Shown here: positions 1 to 7,551 of the stretch, piece after piece
Layout: each line of letters starts with the position of its first letter
How positions within the stretch are numbered: position 1 is the first letter of the stretch
NCBI GenBank assembly: GCA_037138335.1
Contig: JBAXIO010000013.1
Location: forward strand, 1 to 64,000
Direction of reading: 5' to 3'
DNA from: CAIRDP01 sp037138335
GTDB taxonomy: Bacteria > Bacteroidota > Bacteroidia > Bacteroidales > FEN-979
Length of the DNA stretch: 64,000 nucleotides
Translations under genes and position numbers: made by a program
The notes under the pieces: model-generated
The model's input: the letters and a program-made list of their open reading frames with translations, nothing else
Told to the model about the DNA's origin: nothing
Databases searched by the model: none

Positions 1-34
1 AAAGAATCAACTTAAAAAACACCGGATCGCTGCC

Positions 35-709
35 CTAAGATTGGGGTACATTATACCAAACATCAATGGTAAGCAAGGGTATTCCCTTTTTCTCAGCTAT
101 ATCCATTAACGGATTATCCTGGTTTGGAGTGGAACAGATAAACAGTTTGCCTTTATCATCAATACAAAGCCATGCCCAACCACTGCCAAACCTTGTTTTA
201 CCCGCCTCTGAAAGTTGTTTTTTAAATTCATCGAAAGAGCTGTAAGTATCAAGGATTGCCTCAGACAATTTACCGGTTGGCATACCTCCGCCGTGGGCTT
301 TCATGTTTTCCCAATAAAAGGTATGATTGAAATAACCGCCGCTATTATTACGGACAGCCGGCGGATATTTACTGATATGCCTGAAAATATCACCTATCAT
401 CATTGATTCCATTTCTGTACCCTTTATTGCATTCATGAAATTATCATAATATGCTTTGTGATGTTTGCTGTAATGGATCTCAACAGTTTGCTTATCAATA
501 AAAGGCTCAAGTGCATCATAAGCATATGGCAGCGGTGGAAATTCAAATTTATTTGGTGCGTTCATTGTATGTTGATTTTTATCATTACTATTGATTTGAT
601 TCTTTTTTATCTGACTTTGCGGCGATCCCCCGGCAAGTGCCAGGAATTCATGCTGCATACCAATAAATCCGCAGATAACTAATCCTAAAACCAGTATAAT
701 TTTAAACAT
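35..709 (-). CDS. Fe/Mn superoxide dismutase, exported, C-terminus disrupted
   Basis: Superoxide dismutase of the iron/manganese family, which converts superoxide to oxygen and peroxide. An N-terminal hydrophobic stretch (residues about 3-27) suggests export; the usual SOD start corresponds to Met49 (MNAPNKFEFPPLPYAYDAL). Two metal-ligand contexts are present: HYSKHH and FNHTFYW. The protein ends DVW-YNVPQS, whereas the family continues DVWEHAYY with the fourth ligand His and 25 or more further residues. In the next frame the following bases read MYPNLRAAI, resembling the missing YxNLRAAY segment, so a deletion plus frameshift is likely. Either a decaying gene or an assembly error; family assignment is secure, activity is doubtful. 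Confidence 0.75.
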   Translation of the reverse strand: MFKIILVLGLVICGFIGMQHEFLALAGGSPQSQIKKNQINSNDKNQHTMNAPNKFEFPPLPYAYDALEPFIDKQTVEIHYSKHHKAYYDNFMNAIKGTEMESMMIGDIFRHISKYPPAVRNNSGGYFNHTFYWENMKAHGGGMPTGKLSEAILDTYSSFDEFKKQLSEAGKTRFGSGWAWLCIDDKGKLFICSTPNQDNPLMDIAEKKGIPLLTIDVWYNVPQS

Positions 710-870
710 TGTTTACCCTCCCGTTATTTTACGGAGTCTCTTCCTCCGGGGTCTTTTTTTTAATAACCGAATAGTTTTCAATTTGCATGATTTTTATATA
801 CCACCTCATCCGCCAGGAGCGAATTCAGAATGGTGATTAATTTTTTGTTCGCATTCATGTTTTTCTGTTT

Positions 871-1263
871 TCACTTTTTGGATACCTGGATCGATGCTGC
901 CCAGTCACAAATAGTTTTAATCTCGGCTTCGGTTGGTACACCCTCCGGATGACTTTCCCTGAATTTTTTTGGAGGCATTTTGTCCTTCGTTACCATCTTG
1001 CACATACCTTTTGCTTTGGAAGCCTGTTTTTCAGGTGAGTCCTTGTCCCAGTTAGATAGATTAAGATGCAGGAGGGCCATGCCATTTCCGCCTTCGGTAT
1101 GGCATTTTACGCATGATTTATTGGCAATTTTCATTACCTGTTCAGGGATTGCCTTTCCACCTCCACTCTGTGTGGCTGACCGGATGGACATTGGAATTGC
1201 GATCAGTGCAATAACAATAAAAATGCCTGTCGCTGCGACTGAAATTCTTAACAACTTTTTCAT
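871..1263 (-). CDS. Membrane-anchored haem-binding cytochrome c-like protein
   Basis: A 130-residue periplasmic cytochrome-like protein of the Bacteroidota haem-binding-domain type. Residues about 8-30 form a hydrophobic signal/anchor, followed by a single CVKCH haem-attachment motif near residue 50 and a later MPPKKF segment that could supply the axial methionine. Conserved cysteines in GMCK and TICDW are also present. It probably carries electrons or senses haem or redox state in the periplasm; the partner is unknown. It is monocistronic and has the shared GTAAC-type promoter element upstream, also found before the lipoprotein gene and csbD. Confidence 0.8.
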   Translation of the reverse strand: MKKLLRISVAATGIFIVIALIAIPMSIRSATQSGGGKAIPEQVMKIANKSCVKCHTEGGNGMALLHLNLSNWDKDSPEKQASKAKGMCKMVTKDKMPPKKFRESHPEGVPTEAEIKTICDWAASIQVSKK

Positions 1264-1303
1264 AAGGTGAGAGTTTTACTTTGTGAAGGAAATTTCACAT
1301 ATG

Positions 1304-1369
1304 CAAAGGTCATTATCATATTTACGGATGGTGTTACACTTTATTGTAAAAAAGTTACATGATTCACAC
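1304..1369 (-). promoter_or_regulatory. Shared regulon promoter, copy 1 (cytochrome gene)
   Basis: Reading on the minus strand: GTGTGAATCATGTAAC (to 1354), a second GTAAC (1337-1333) exactly 21 bp further on, then after 26 bp a -7-like box GACCTTTG (1311-1304). The gene starts 41 bp downstream at 1263. The same spacing recurs at 3143-3208 and 6563-6628. The box differs from TAnnTTTG at one informative base here. Confidence 0.65.
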
Positions 1370-1381
1370 TTGCATTTTTCC

Positions 1382-2446
1382 CTAGGAGATAGCGAATAAT
1401 CCCAACAATCCGACTAAATAGACTATTATGACCATGAAAGAATCAATACCCATCCATAGTAATTGCCTGCGCGGACGGAAAATTAATCCACAGATATAAA
1501 TGATGGTAAGAAGAATTGCCAACCCGGTCAGGTAAATATCTGTTTTGTGAGCCTGGGGCAGAACGGATTTGCCTGAAATAACAGTTGCTACGAGGAACAG
1601 CACTGGCAAAAATGCATTGCCCCCGAAAATATCACTCATCGCCATCTGGTAATCCTTCAGCTTCATGGAGGCTAAACCGGTTGACACTTCAGGAAGGGCA
1701 GTTGCAGCCGCCAAAACAGTAGCTCCAAATAATACTCCGGTCATTCCTATGTGTTTTGCGATGGCATCTCCGCTTACTTCAAGGCCCACACCTGCGACAA
1801 GAGTAAATACTGAGCACAATGCAAAAACAAGAATAACTGTTTGGATGCTTACACCATTTTTAATTGCCAGGTCATGCTTCTTATTCTTGCTGTGGCCTCT
1901 TTTCTCTTTCTGGCTGTTCGGAAGTATGCCCAGCTGATGCCAGGGTAAATTTGTTCTTGCTCTCCCTATAAGGTAGATACCTGCAATCCAAACCAGTACG
2001 ATTGTTGCATCAATTGGTGATACACTCATGAAAATTACAGAAGGCCTCAACTGGTTGCCAAGAACCACCAATGTTAAAACGGTAATGACCATCAATCCTT
2101 CAAGAACCAATACAAGTGATGCAGCACGGTAAGTAAGCGGATCTTTCTTCCCCAGCCCAAATACATCCAGGAAAACGAGTACTACAGTTTGAATGGCAAT
2201 ACCACCGAGAATATTCCCGATGGCAAGCTCCATATTGTTTTGCAAGGCCGCGCTTACAGTAATCGCAATTTCAGGGAGGTTGGTTACAATTGCCAGCAAA
2301 ATAAGACCGCCCAGGGCTTCACCCAGACCAAAATGTATTGACAGTATGTCGGCTGTTTGGGATAGTTTGATCCCGGCAAACCATATGACTATCGCACTCA
2401 CTCCAAAAATGAGAAAAAGAACCGGCAGTGAAAGTGATGCAATCAT
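1382..2446 (-). CDS. Sodium/calcium exchanger family cation antiporter
   Basis: Inner-membrane cation antiporter of the CaCA superfamily (Na+/Ca2+ or Ca2+/H+ exchange). It has 354 residues, with about ten hydrophobic segments and the two inverted alpha repeats: first repeat around TNLPEIAITVSAAL...IGNILGG, second around ATALPEVSTGLAS...MSDIFGGNA, each with the acidic residue that binds cation. The cytoplasmic loop between halves is rich in Lys and His. The length fits prokaryotic members. The closest analogues are ChaA-like Ca2+/H+ antiporters; the exact ion cannot be read from sequence. Confidence 0.85.
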   Translation of the reverse strand: MIASLSLPVLFLIFGVSAIVIWFAGIKLSQTADILSIHFGLGEALGGLILLAIVTNLPEIAITVSAALQNNMELAIGNILGGIAIQTVVLVFLDVFGLGKKDPLTYRAASLVLVLEGLMVITVLTLVVLGNQLRPSVIFMSVSPIDATIVLVWIAGIYLIGRARTNLPWHQLGILPNSQKEKRGHSKNKKHDLAIKNGVSIQTVILVFALCSVFTLVAGVGLEVSGDAIAKHIGMTGVLFGATVLAAATALPEVSTGLASMKLKDYQMAMSDIFGGNAFLPVLFLVATVISGKSVLPQAHKTDIYLTGLAILLTIIYICGLIFRPRRQLLWMGIDSFMVIIVYLVGLLGLFAIS

Positions 2447-2463
2447 TGAAAAAAAATGAAATT

Positions 2464-2823
2464 TTATTCTCCCTTATATTCGTCAAGATTATCGTGATCG
2501 TCTCCTCCGATACTGTAATAATTATTCTCTTCATCCTCACTTCCAATATCCTCCATTTTATCATCAAGCTCTGAACCTGGGATGTCCAGGTCGCGTCCTG
2601 AGATATTGTCATACAAGATTTTCTCTGAAGATGATCCGGTTTTTCCAATCGATTTTATTTCTTTACTCATAGAAATATTTTCAGGATCTATATCTTTCTC
2701 TTCCCGATATTTACAATAAATATCTTCCTTGGCTGGATATGCAGGATAACCTTGAAGATCGTTGACCTCTTTATTGTCTCCCGAGGGAGCGGCAAGGTGC
2801 TTATTTACTCCTTTCATTTTCAT
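2464..2823 (-). CDS. Small acidic conserved Bacteroidota protein
   Basis: A hydrophilic protein of about 119 residues; ATG at 2823 is chosen because the longer frame would overlap the upstream lipoprotein gene, whose stop lies just before it. It contains GYPAYPAKEDIY, KDIDPENIS and an acidic C-terminus with LDIPGSELDD and GSEDEENNYYS, a pattern I recognise from small uncharacterised Bacteroidota proteins, often found beside stress-type genes such as CsbD. No catalytic motif, signal peptide or membrane segment is visible. It is probably co-transcribed with the lipoprotein gene upstream and the antiporter downstream. Confidence 0.7.
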   Translation of the reverse strand: MKMKGVNKHLAAPSGDNKEVNDLQGYPAYPAKEDIYCKYREEKDIDPENISMSKEIKSIGKTGSSSEKILYDNISGRDLDIPGSELDDKMEDIGSEDEENNYYSIGGDDHDNLDEYKGE

Positions 2824-2836
2824 AGTCAATGTCTTT

Positions 2837-3106
2837 CTACTTGTTGTGAGGGTTATTATTGTTGTGGTTTCCATTGTCATCATGATCTCCCTGATGCCCA
2901 TTATTTCCATGTTTCTCTTGATTTCCATGATATCCGGAAGGTCTGCCATGCTGAGGTGGACCAACCAAACAGGAGGACAGGCAGATTACACAGGAAACAA
3001 GGAAAATACCAGGTATTAATCTTAATAATTTCCTTTTTTTTATCTTTCCCGGAATTCCTTTTTCGCTGCTTATATCAGTTTGGGGAATAATTGTTAGCGT
3101 TTTCAT
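2837..3106 (-). CDS. Small His/Asn/Gly-rich lipoprotein
   Basis: An 89-residue predicted lipoprotein. A basic N-terminus (KIKKRKLLR) precedes a hydrophobic stretch and a lipobox ending LSSC near residue 46. The mature part is short and low in complexity, rich in His, Asn, Gly and Asp (for example GNNGHQGDHDDNGNHN), which suggests metal binding or simply a disordered tail. The long stretch before the signal peptide suggests that a start further downstream is possible. It leads a likely operon with the acidic protein and the antiporter, and it carries the shared GTAAC-type promoter. Confidence 0.6.
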   Translation of the reverse strand: MKTLTIIPQTDISSEKGIPGKIKKRKLLRLIPGIFLVSCVICLSSCLVGPPQHGRPSGYHGNQEKHGNNGHQGDHDDNGNHNNNNPHNK

Positions 3107-3142
3107 TTATTGAATTTTATGCATGTTTAAATTGATGTTAAA

Positions 3143-3208
3143 CAAAGGTAGGCCCTAACATTCAGGGAAGCCTTACATAATTGAAGCAAAGAGTTACATC
3201 ATTCACAC
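3143..3208 (-). promoter_or_regulatory. Shared regulon promoter, copy 2 (lipoprotein gene)
   Basis: On the minus strand: GTGTGAATGATGTAAC (to 3193), second half-site GTAAG (3176-3172) 21 bp on, then 26 bp to TACCTTTG (3150-3143), a full match to the Bacteroidota -7 consensus. The gene starts 37 bp downstream. Spacings are identical to copies 1 and 3. Confidence 0.7.
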
Positions 3209-3228
3209 ATGTTGAATCCTGACATGTT

Positions 3229-5754
3229 TCAAAATGGGAAAATGACCGATAATTTATATGCAAGATTTCCCCAAACTGTATCGAAACCGTAAGGCCCCCA
3301 TCTGTAAAATACACCTATTCCAATTGAATACAGTTTTATGTTAACTATATTATTGATCAACAGGCCACTTTCATAATATCCCAAATTCATTTCCTTTACA
3401 CCTGGTATAAGATAATTATATTGCTGTTTATGGTCCAGCCAGCCAAAACCTACATTCTGTGCAATAGCGAACTCAGGATGGAACCATTTTTTGCCTCTCA
3501 GTAACAGTTGTCCGAAATCAAAATAAATAAACAGACCTGCATAAGTGTTTGAAAGAAATTCATTCATCCGCATTGTCCCGAAAGTGTTGGGAGCAAAGAG
3601 GGCGAACATCCGGTAAGTGGCATTTCCGTAATAAAGGTTACAGGCAGGTATTGCCTGGTCAACGTACCCGCTGTAAAGCTGGAATGAAAGTTTACCAAGG
3701 AATTTCAGGTTAAACGTCTTACGAACTTTTAAATCTATCTTGTTATAGTCATATTGTCCTTCGAGGAAGCCTTTGATCCCCCTGGTGTATTCGAGCCAGA
3801 TAACAGGGTATTTTGTCCCCAGGGTTATACGGTTATCAAGGGTTTGAATATATTTTTCTTTATACGCCCATTTAAATCCTGCACTAATTTCCGTAAACCT
3901 GTATTGATCGAGCAGAACCACTGCATTTCCATTCGGGATGGCAAGTCCGAAGCTTGTTGACTTCTTAAGGTCATTCGAAATCCCAAGATTAAATATGAAC
4001 CATTTAAACCCCCTGAAACTGAAACTTGTCGAATAATGCTGAGTCCAATCCATCTTGGTCGTGTACAAAGGGCCGAAATTGCCTGCTAAAATCGGCTCAT
4101 AATCCAGTGGCAGTGAAACCAGTCCCGAAGGGATCAGGTCAAAGTAATATTCTCCCGATAAAGTTATGTCATGCCTTTTGTTTATGAAAAATTTAACGTC
4201 CCCTCCATATACCGGTGTTTTAATTGCAAAAGCCCACTGAAAATATCCCCCGGTTTTAAACCATTTGGAAAGCCTTTCATTTGTATGCAAGCCGGCGCCA
4301 AGCACCAGGCCTTCATAAGTATTATAGTTGGCTATCCTGTTAAGATCAATATCAATTGGTCCTATGGGAATTCTGCCGGTGAGGATTGTTTGCAAGGTAA
4401 TAGCGTATTTATCAAGGTTTTCTTTTTTCCCAATGCTGTCAAGCACCTTATAAGTTTTCTTTTCCTTTGAAGTCAGACCGTCAACACGATACTGATTCAG
4501 GAATTCTTCACTTCTGCCGATGGCAGACTTGTCAATATCAATGTCGAGATAAGTAAAGTCTCTTTTATCTAAGTGGGGATTAAGAACAATATCTTGTATG
4601 TAACTCCTTCCCTTTGCAACAAGGAAATGTCTTCCAACCTGAAGAGAGGTAAAAGACACATCAGTTTTAAGCTGGACCGGTAGCCAATGTTCTCCGTCAA
4701 CAAGTTCATACATTTGCTGTATTCTGATCCGCATTCCATTCTCTCTGACAGGTTCGGCGCTGACATTCTGAATCGCCCATTTGTTGGAGGAAATCGATAT
4801 TATTCCTTTTATCCCTTCAAAATGGGTTCCTTTACGTGGTCTGAAAGAGATAATGAATGTAGTATCCCTGCCGGTATATGTAATGTCTTCTATCCTGAAA
4901 CAATATTTGCCAAGGGTCCCGGCCCCAATGGGATTTACGTATGCACTCTGAAAAACAGTGATGAATGGTTTGTAAAATGAAAAAGACTGGTTCTGGGTTG
5001 TCAGGAAAATAAAAATCGGATCACTAAACCCCGACATCCTTGACGCTATGACATTATTGGAATTTTTGTCGGCATGAAGGAATTTTCTTTTAATCACATT
5101 CTCCATAAGGAAAAAGTATTGTGATTTAAAAAACTCCTGGATTTTCGTCTCGGAAGTGCCGGCAATCCTCTTCCTGAGAGAATCCCTGATTGCTGCCGTG
5201 TCGGTGCGCATCAGGAATTTTTTCATCAGTGAGTAATCAATGATCGCCTTAATCCTGGTTGTATCGGCACTGATCGTAAAGAACGTTTTATCGTATGATG
5301 TATAGGAGAAAGAACGCAACTTTTCAGGGTCATTAAGATGCCTGTTCGTGATGGCATTCCTGATAATGCGATGGGCGGGATTTACTCCTGGAATAACATC
5401 TGTTTCACATGAATCGGTTTGCTTTGCATTCATCTCAATCTGCAGGTTTTGCAAACTTCCTGAAAGAGCAAAAACCAGGGATTCATAGCCTGGATAGGTC
5501 AAAATAAGATGTTTAGGGCTTTCTTCCAATCTGAAATGAAACTTCCCGTCAACATCTGTAGTGCCGCCTAAAACATTTTCATGGAAGATATTGACAAAGA
5601 CCAGGGGCTGATGGGTGATTTTATCAGTGACATTCCCGCTGACAGTCTGTGATTCCTGGGATTTAGCATAAAAGGCATTAAAAACAAATGCGACTAAAAG
5701 GAAAAAGAATATATATCCATTAGGGATTTCCGTTTTAGCCGCATTGTTTAGCAC
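3229..5754 (-). CDS. DUF5686 / carboxypeptidase-regulatory-like outer-membrane protein
   Basis: An 841-residue secreted protein. The N-terminus has a hydrophobic signal segment (about residues 14-31), then a carboxypeptidase-regulatory-like beta-sandwich (VSGNVTDKITHQPLVFVNI...GTTDVDGKFHF), the usual plug-domain extension in Bacteroidota outer-membrane proteins. The remainder matches DUF5686, with alternating hydrophobic beta strands towards the C-terminus ending in aromatic YKLSVIFPF, consistent with an outer-membrane barrel. Its function is unknown; relatives are often described with cell-envelope or TonB-linked roles. It follows the PepSY-like gene with a 38-bp gap, so the two probably form an operon. 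Confidence 0.8.
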   Translation of the reverse strand: MLNNAAKTEIPNGYIFFFLLVAFVFNAFYAKSQESQTVSGNVTDKITHQPLVFVNIFHENVLGGTTDVDGKFHFRLEESPKHLILTYPGYESLVFALSGSLQNLQIEMNAKQTDSCETDVIPGVNPAHRIIRNAITNRHLNDPEKLRSFSYTSYDKTFFTISADTTRIKAIIDYSLMKKFLMRTDTAAIRDSLRKRIAGTSETKIQEFFKSQYFFLMENVIKRKFLHADKNSNNVIASRMSGFSDPIFIFLTTQNQSFSFYKPFITVFQSAYVNPIGAGTLGKYCFRIEDITYTGRDTTFIISFRPRKGTHFEGIKGIISISSNKWAIQNVSAEPVRENGMRIRIQQMYELVDGEHWLPVQLKTDVSFTSLQVGRHFLVAKGRSYIQDIVLNPHLDKRDFTYLDIDIDKSAIGRSEEFLNQYRVDGLTSKEKKTYKVLDSIGKKENLDKYAITLQTILTGRIPIGPIDIDLNRIANYNTYEGLVLGAGLHTNERLSKWFKTGGYFQWAFAIKTPVYGGDVKFFINKRHDITLSGEYYFDLIPSGLVSLPLDYEPILAGNFGPLYTTKMDWTQHYSTSFSFRGFKWFIFNLGISNDLKKSTSFGLAIPNGNAVVLLDQYRFTEISAGFKWAYKEKYIQTLDNRITLGTKYPVIWLEYTRGIKGFLEGQYDYNKIDLKVRKTFNLKFLGKLSFQLYSGYVDQAIPACNLYYGNATYRMFALFAPNTFGTMRMNEFLSNTYAGLFIYFDFGQLLLRGKKWFHPEFAIAQNVGFGWLDHKQQYNYLIPGVKEMNLGYYESGLLINNIVNIKLYSIGIGVFYRWGPYGFDTVWGNLAYKLSVIFPF

Positions 5755-5792
5755 CTGGACAATAGATTTACAGATTGTCGTAAGTTGTCCTT

Positions 5793-6242
5793 TTATTTCT
5801 TTAATGGTGTTTTTTTAAGGATTTCACCTTTGGGCGAGAACTTAACTTCGTAAAATTCCTTATTCTTCTTAAGATTCATCTCATAGTTTAATACATTGTC
5901 AGGACCTTCAACTCTGGTTATTTCGGTCATGACAAACCCGGCAAAATTGGTTGCAGCAGAAGTTAAAACGTCTTTAGGCAGATCGGATTCAATCATGATG
6001 GTCTCAGTTTCGAGCCACTCGCCACTTGAATTAAAATTGGCCGACATCCCAATTCCCTTCTCCTTAAAAGTAACTTCATAGTCATTCTTCTCCATTTCAT
6101 ATTTGACACCTGTAGCAACGGGGAATTTTTTGGCAAAGGCTTCTTTCACTGCAGCAGGAACTTTGTCGGGAGTGATCGTTTGGGCAAAACCCAATAAACT
6201 GAACAGCATGCATACTGACAGTAATACAACTAGTTTTTTCAT
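5793..6242 (-). CDS. PepSY-like (DUF2874-type) periplasmic protein
   Basis: A 149-residue exported protein with a clear signal peptide (KKLVVLLSVCMLFSLLGFAQ). The mature part has two PepSY-like repeats: VPAAVKEAFAKKFP...YEVTFKEKG and a second with YEMNLKKNKEFYEVKFSPKGEIL. Such proteins are common in Bacteroidota periplasm and are thought to bind or inhibit peptidases or act in envelope sensing; no enzymatic motif is visible. It lies upstream of the DUF5686 gene in the same orientation. Confidence 0.75.
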   Translation of the reverse strand: MKKLVVLLSVCMLFSLLGFAQTITPDKVPAAVKEAFAKKFPVATGVKYEMEKNDYEVTFKEKGIGMSANFNSSGEWLETETIMIESDLPKDVLTSAATNFAGFVMTEITRVEGPDNVLNYEMNLKKNKEFYEVKFSPKGEILKKTPLKK

Positions 6243-6337
6243 GTTTTTATGGATTTTTGTGGTTTGAAAATAATTTTTGGATTGATCAAATACCGTAAAA
6301 CGAACACATTGTTTTACAATACCTTTTATTTCAGGCT

Positions 6338-6526
6338 TTAATTAATAAGCAGACATAATCTCATGAAATTCTTTTTTTGTTTTATCAAGTCTGATTTGCA
6401 GCTTCCCGGCATCTCATCCTTCTTGCCTTTAGCAAACTTCTGATCATTATCAGTTAAACCTGCAAATTTTTGATTGAGCTTACCTTTTTGCTCCTTCCAA
6501 TTTCCTTTTACTTCTTTTGTGTTCAT
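6338..6526 (-). pseudogene. CsbD family stress protein, frameshifted
   Basis: The N-terminal part (MNTKEVKGNWKEQKGKLNQ, then FAGLTDNDQKFAKGKKDEM) is a textbook CsbD-family sequence, a small stress-induced protein of unknown biochemical role. After Pro-Gly the reading frame gives a non-family tail. A single-base shift at about 6403-6407 restores KLQIRLDKTKKEFHEIMSAY followed by a stop at 6342-6344, which is the expected CsbD C-terminus. The gene is therefore either a recent frameshift mutant or carries a sequencing error. It has copy 3 of the shared promoter. Confidence 0.75.
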
Positions 6527-6562
6527 TTTTAAATTTTGACATAGTGAATGTTACGCAAAGCA

Positions 6563-6628
6563 CAAAGTTATCTGCCATCTTCCGCCAAACCGTTACACAA
6601 CTTTGGCAAAAAGTTACATGATTCACAC
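6563..6628 (-). promoter_or_regulatory. Shared regulon promoter, copy 3 (csbD)
   Basis: On the minus strand: GTGTGAATCATGTAAC (to 6613), second GTAAC (6596-6592) 21 bp on, then 26 bp to TAACTTTG (6570-6563), a perfect -7 consensus. The csbD start is 37 bp downstream. Same architecture as at 1304-1369 and 3143-3208. Confidence 0.7.
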
Positions 6629-6718
6629 ATTACCCCAAATTACCTCGCCTTTAATTTTTATACTGCTTGAAGCGAGATGGGGTTTTATACAGAAATACTA
6701 CGTGGATGTTTTGTGAGC

Positions 6719-6739
6719 TTACTTTCCGATGCAGAACCT
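6719..6739. repeat. Attachment site, distal copy (attL)
   Basis: TTACTTTCCGATGCAGAACC plus one T. On the minus strand it spells the mnmE 3' end (R F C I G K stop) but with no mnmE body attached. It differs from the copy at 41595-41615 by one base (G for A), and the flanking similarity stops at the repeat ends. Confidence 0.85.
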
Positions 6740-6858
6740 AATAGTATTTTGAATATCAATAAGATACACGCTTTGGGCAACAATAGGGCAACATGAATAA
6801 GTCATCTAACTGACAGTGTATCACAAAGAAAAGCAAGATTCTGCCCGGGTTCAAAGAT

Positions 6859-6887
6859 AAAAAAAACTCCGGCGCAGGGAGCCGGAG
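6859..6887 (-). terminator. Rho-independent terminator of the 69-aa gene
   Basis: On the minus strand a perfect 7-bp stem CTCCGGC / GCCGGAG with a 7-base loop is followed directly by eight T residues. It lies 15 bp after the stop of the gene at 6902-7111. Confidence 0.8.
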
Positions 6888-6901
6888 TAGGAGTGGAATT
6901 T

Positions 6902-7111
6902 TTAACCCCAGATTTGATACCTGGGTGGTTGGTTTAGCTCGATAAAATGCCGCAGCTCAATGATCGAAGCAAATGTAAAAGTTGAATTTACTTTGCCGCG
7001 GGGCGCAAACAGACTGAGCTTGACGACGGCGTGCACCCTAAGAGGAAATACCGAGGTTGCTTCGTTTAATTCATTGACCAGATTTGTTGATTGTTGATTT
7101 GTTGAATACAT
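6902..7111 (-). CDS. Hypothetical 69-aa protein at the island left end
   Basis: A 69-residue protein that I do not recognise. It has no signal peptide or membrane segment; the middle (VFPLRVHAVVKLSLFAPRG, then FTFASIIELRHFI) alternates hydrophobic and polar residues and could form a small mixed fold. That it is real is supported by an unusually good Shine-Dalgarno GGAGG five bases before the ATG, rare in this phylum, and by a strong terminator directly after the stop. It is the gene nearest the distal attachment site, so it might be a small regulator or cargo protein of the island; function unknown. Confidence 0.55.
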   Translation of the reverse strand: MYSTNQQSTNLVNELNEATSVFPLRVHAVVKLSLFAPRGKVNSTFTFASIIELRHFIELNQPPRYQIWG

Positions 7112-7551
7112 AATGACCTCCGTTTTTAAATGGTTTGTAAATGTAACTTGCTATAAATGCAAATCTTAGGCAACAAACAGCGGAGTAAATTTTAATACGC
7201 AAGGCTGCCGGTCATTTTTTTACCCCTGAAAATAGAAGATTCAAAAAAATGAAGGCACCCGAAGGGCTTGGCCTTGCTGAATTATAAATTTACGAAGCTA
7301 CCTTTGGGTAAGATTTGCAATTGAAGCAATGATTTTTCAGAAAACAACCTGGTACCTGAGGTTATTATTTAAGAAGTTTCTTTCCTTTTTCAGTAAGGCA
7401 GGATTTCTGATAGAGAATCTTGGGTTTATATGATAAGATCATTTCAATTAAACTAGGATCGCTCACTGGGTTTAAATTGGTACTGAAATTCAACGTTTTA
7501 TTTGCAACCTATATTAAAATATTTTAAATTGCATAACTTTCAATTTGATTT
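7112..7551. other. Intergenic region with a structured repeat
   Basis: A 440-bp gap between divergent genes. It contains repeat copy A (7199-7277). The rest is A/T-rich and probably holds the promoter of the TPR gene, but no clean TTG/TAnnTTTG pair is visible. Confidence 0.6.
7199..7277. repeat. Dispersed imperfect palindrome, copy A
   Basis: Begins GCAAGGCTGCCGGTCATTTT and ends GGGCTTGGCCTTGC. Outer arms GCAAGGC/GCCTTGC, inner arms TCATTTTTTT/AAAAAAATGA and a side hairpin CCCGAAGGG give a branched fold. A second copy with compensating changes is at 19873-19960, after the large-terminase gene. Confidence 0.7.

Larger units (their letters stand above)
6527..6901. other. Intergenic region at the left island boundary
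   Basis: This 375-bp stretch has no gene. It holds the csbD promoter element (6563-6628), the left attachment repeat (6719-6739), and the terminator of the minus-strand 69-residue gene (6859-6887). The part between 6740 and 6858 is inside the island and shows nothing recognisable. Confidence 0.7.

Noticed and set aside
2319..2964. Longer overlapping minus-strand frames around the acidic protein
   Set aside because: The upstream part overlaps the lipoprotein gene in another frame, and the 2319-2648 frame is a shadow of the antiporter and acidic-protein genes.
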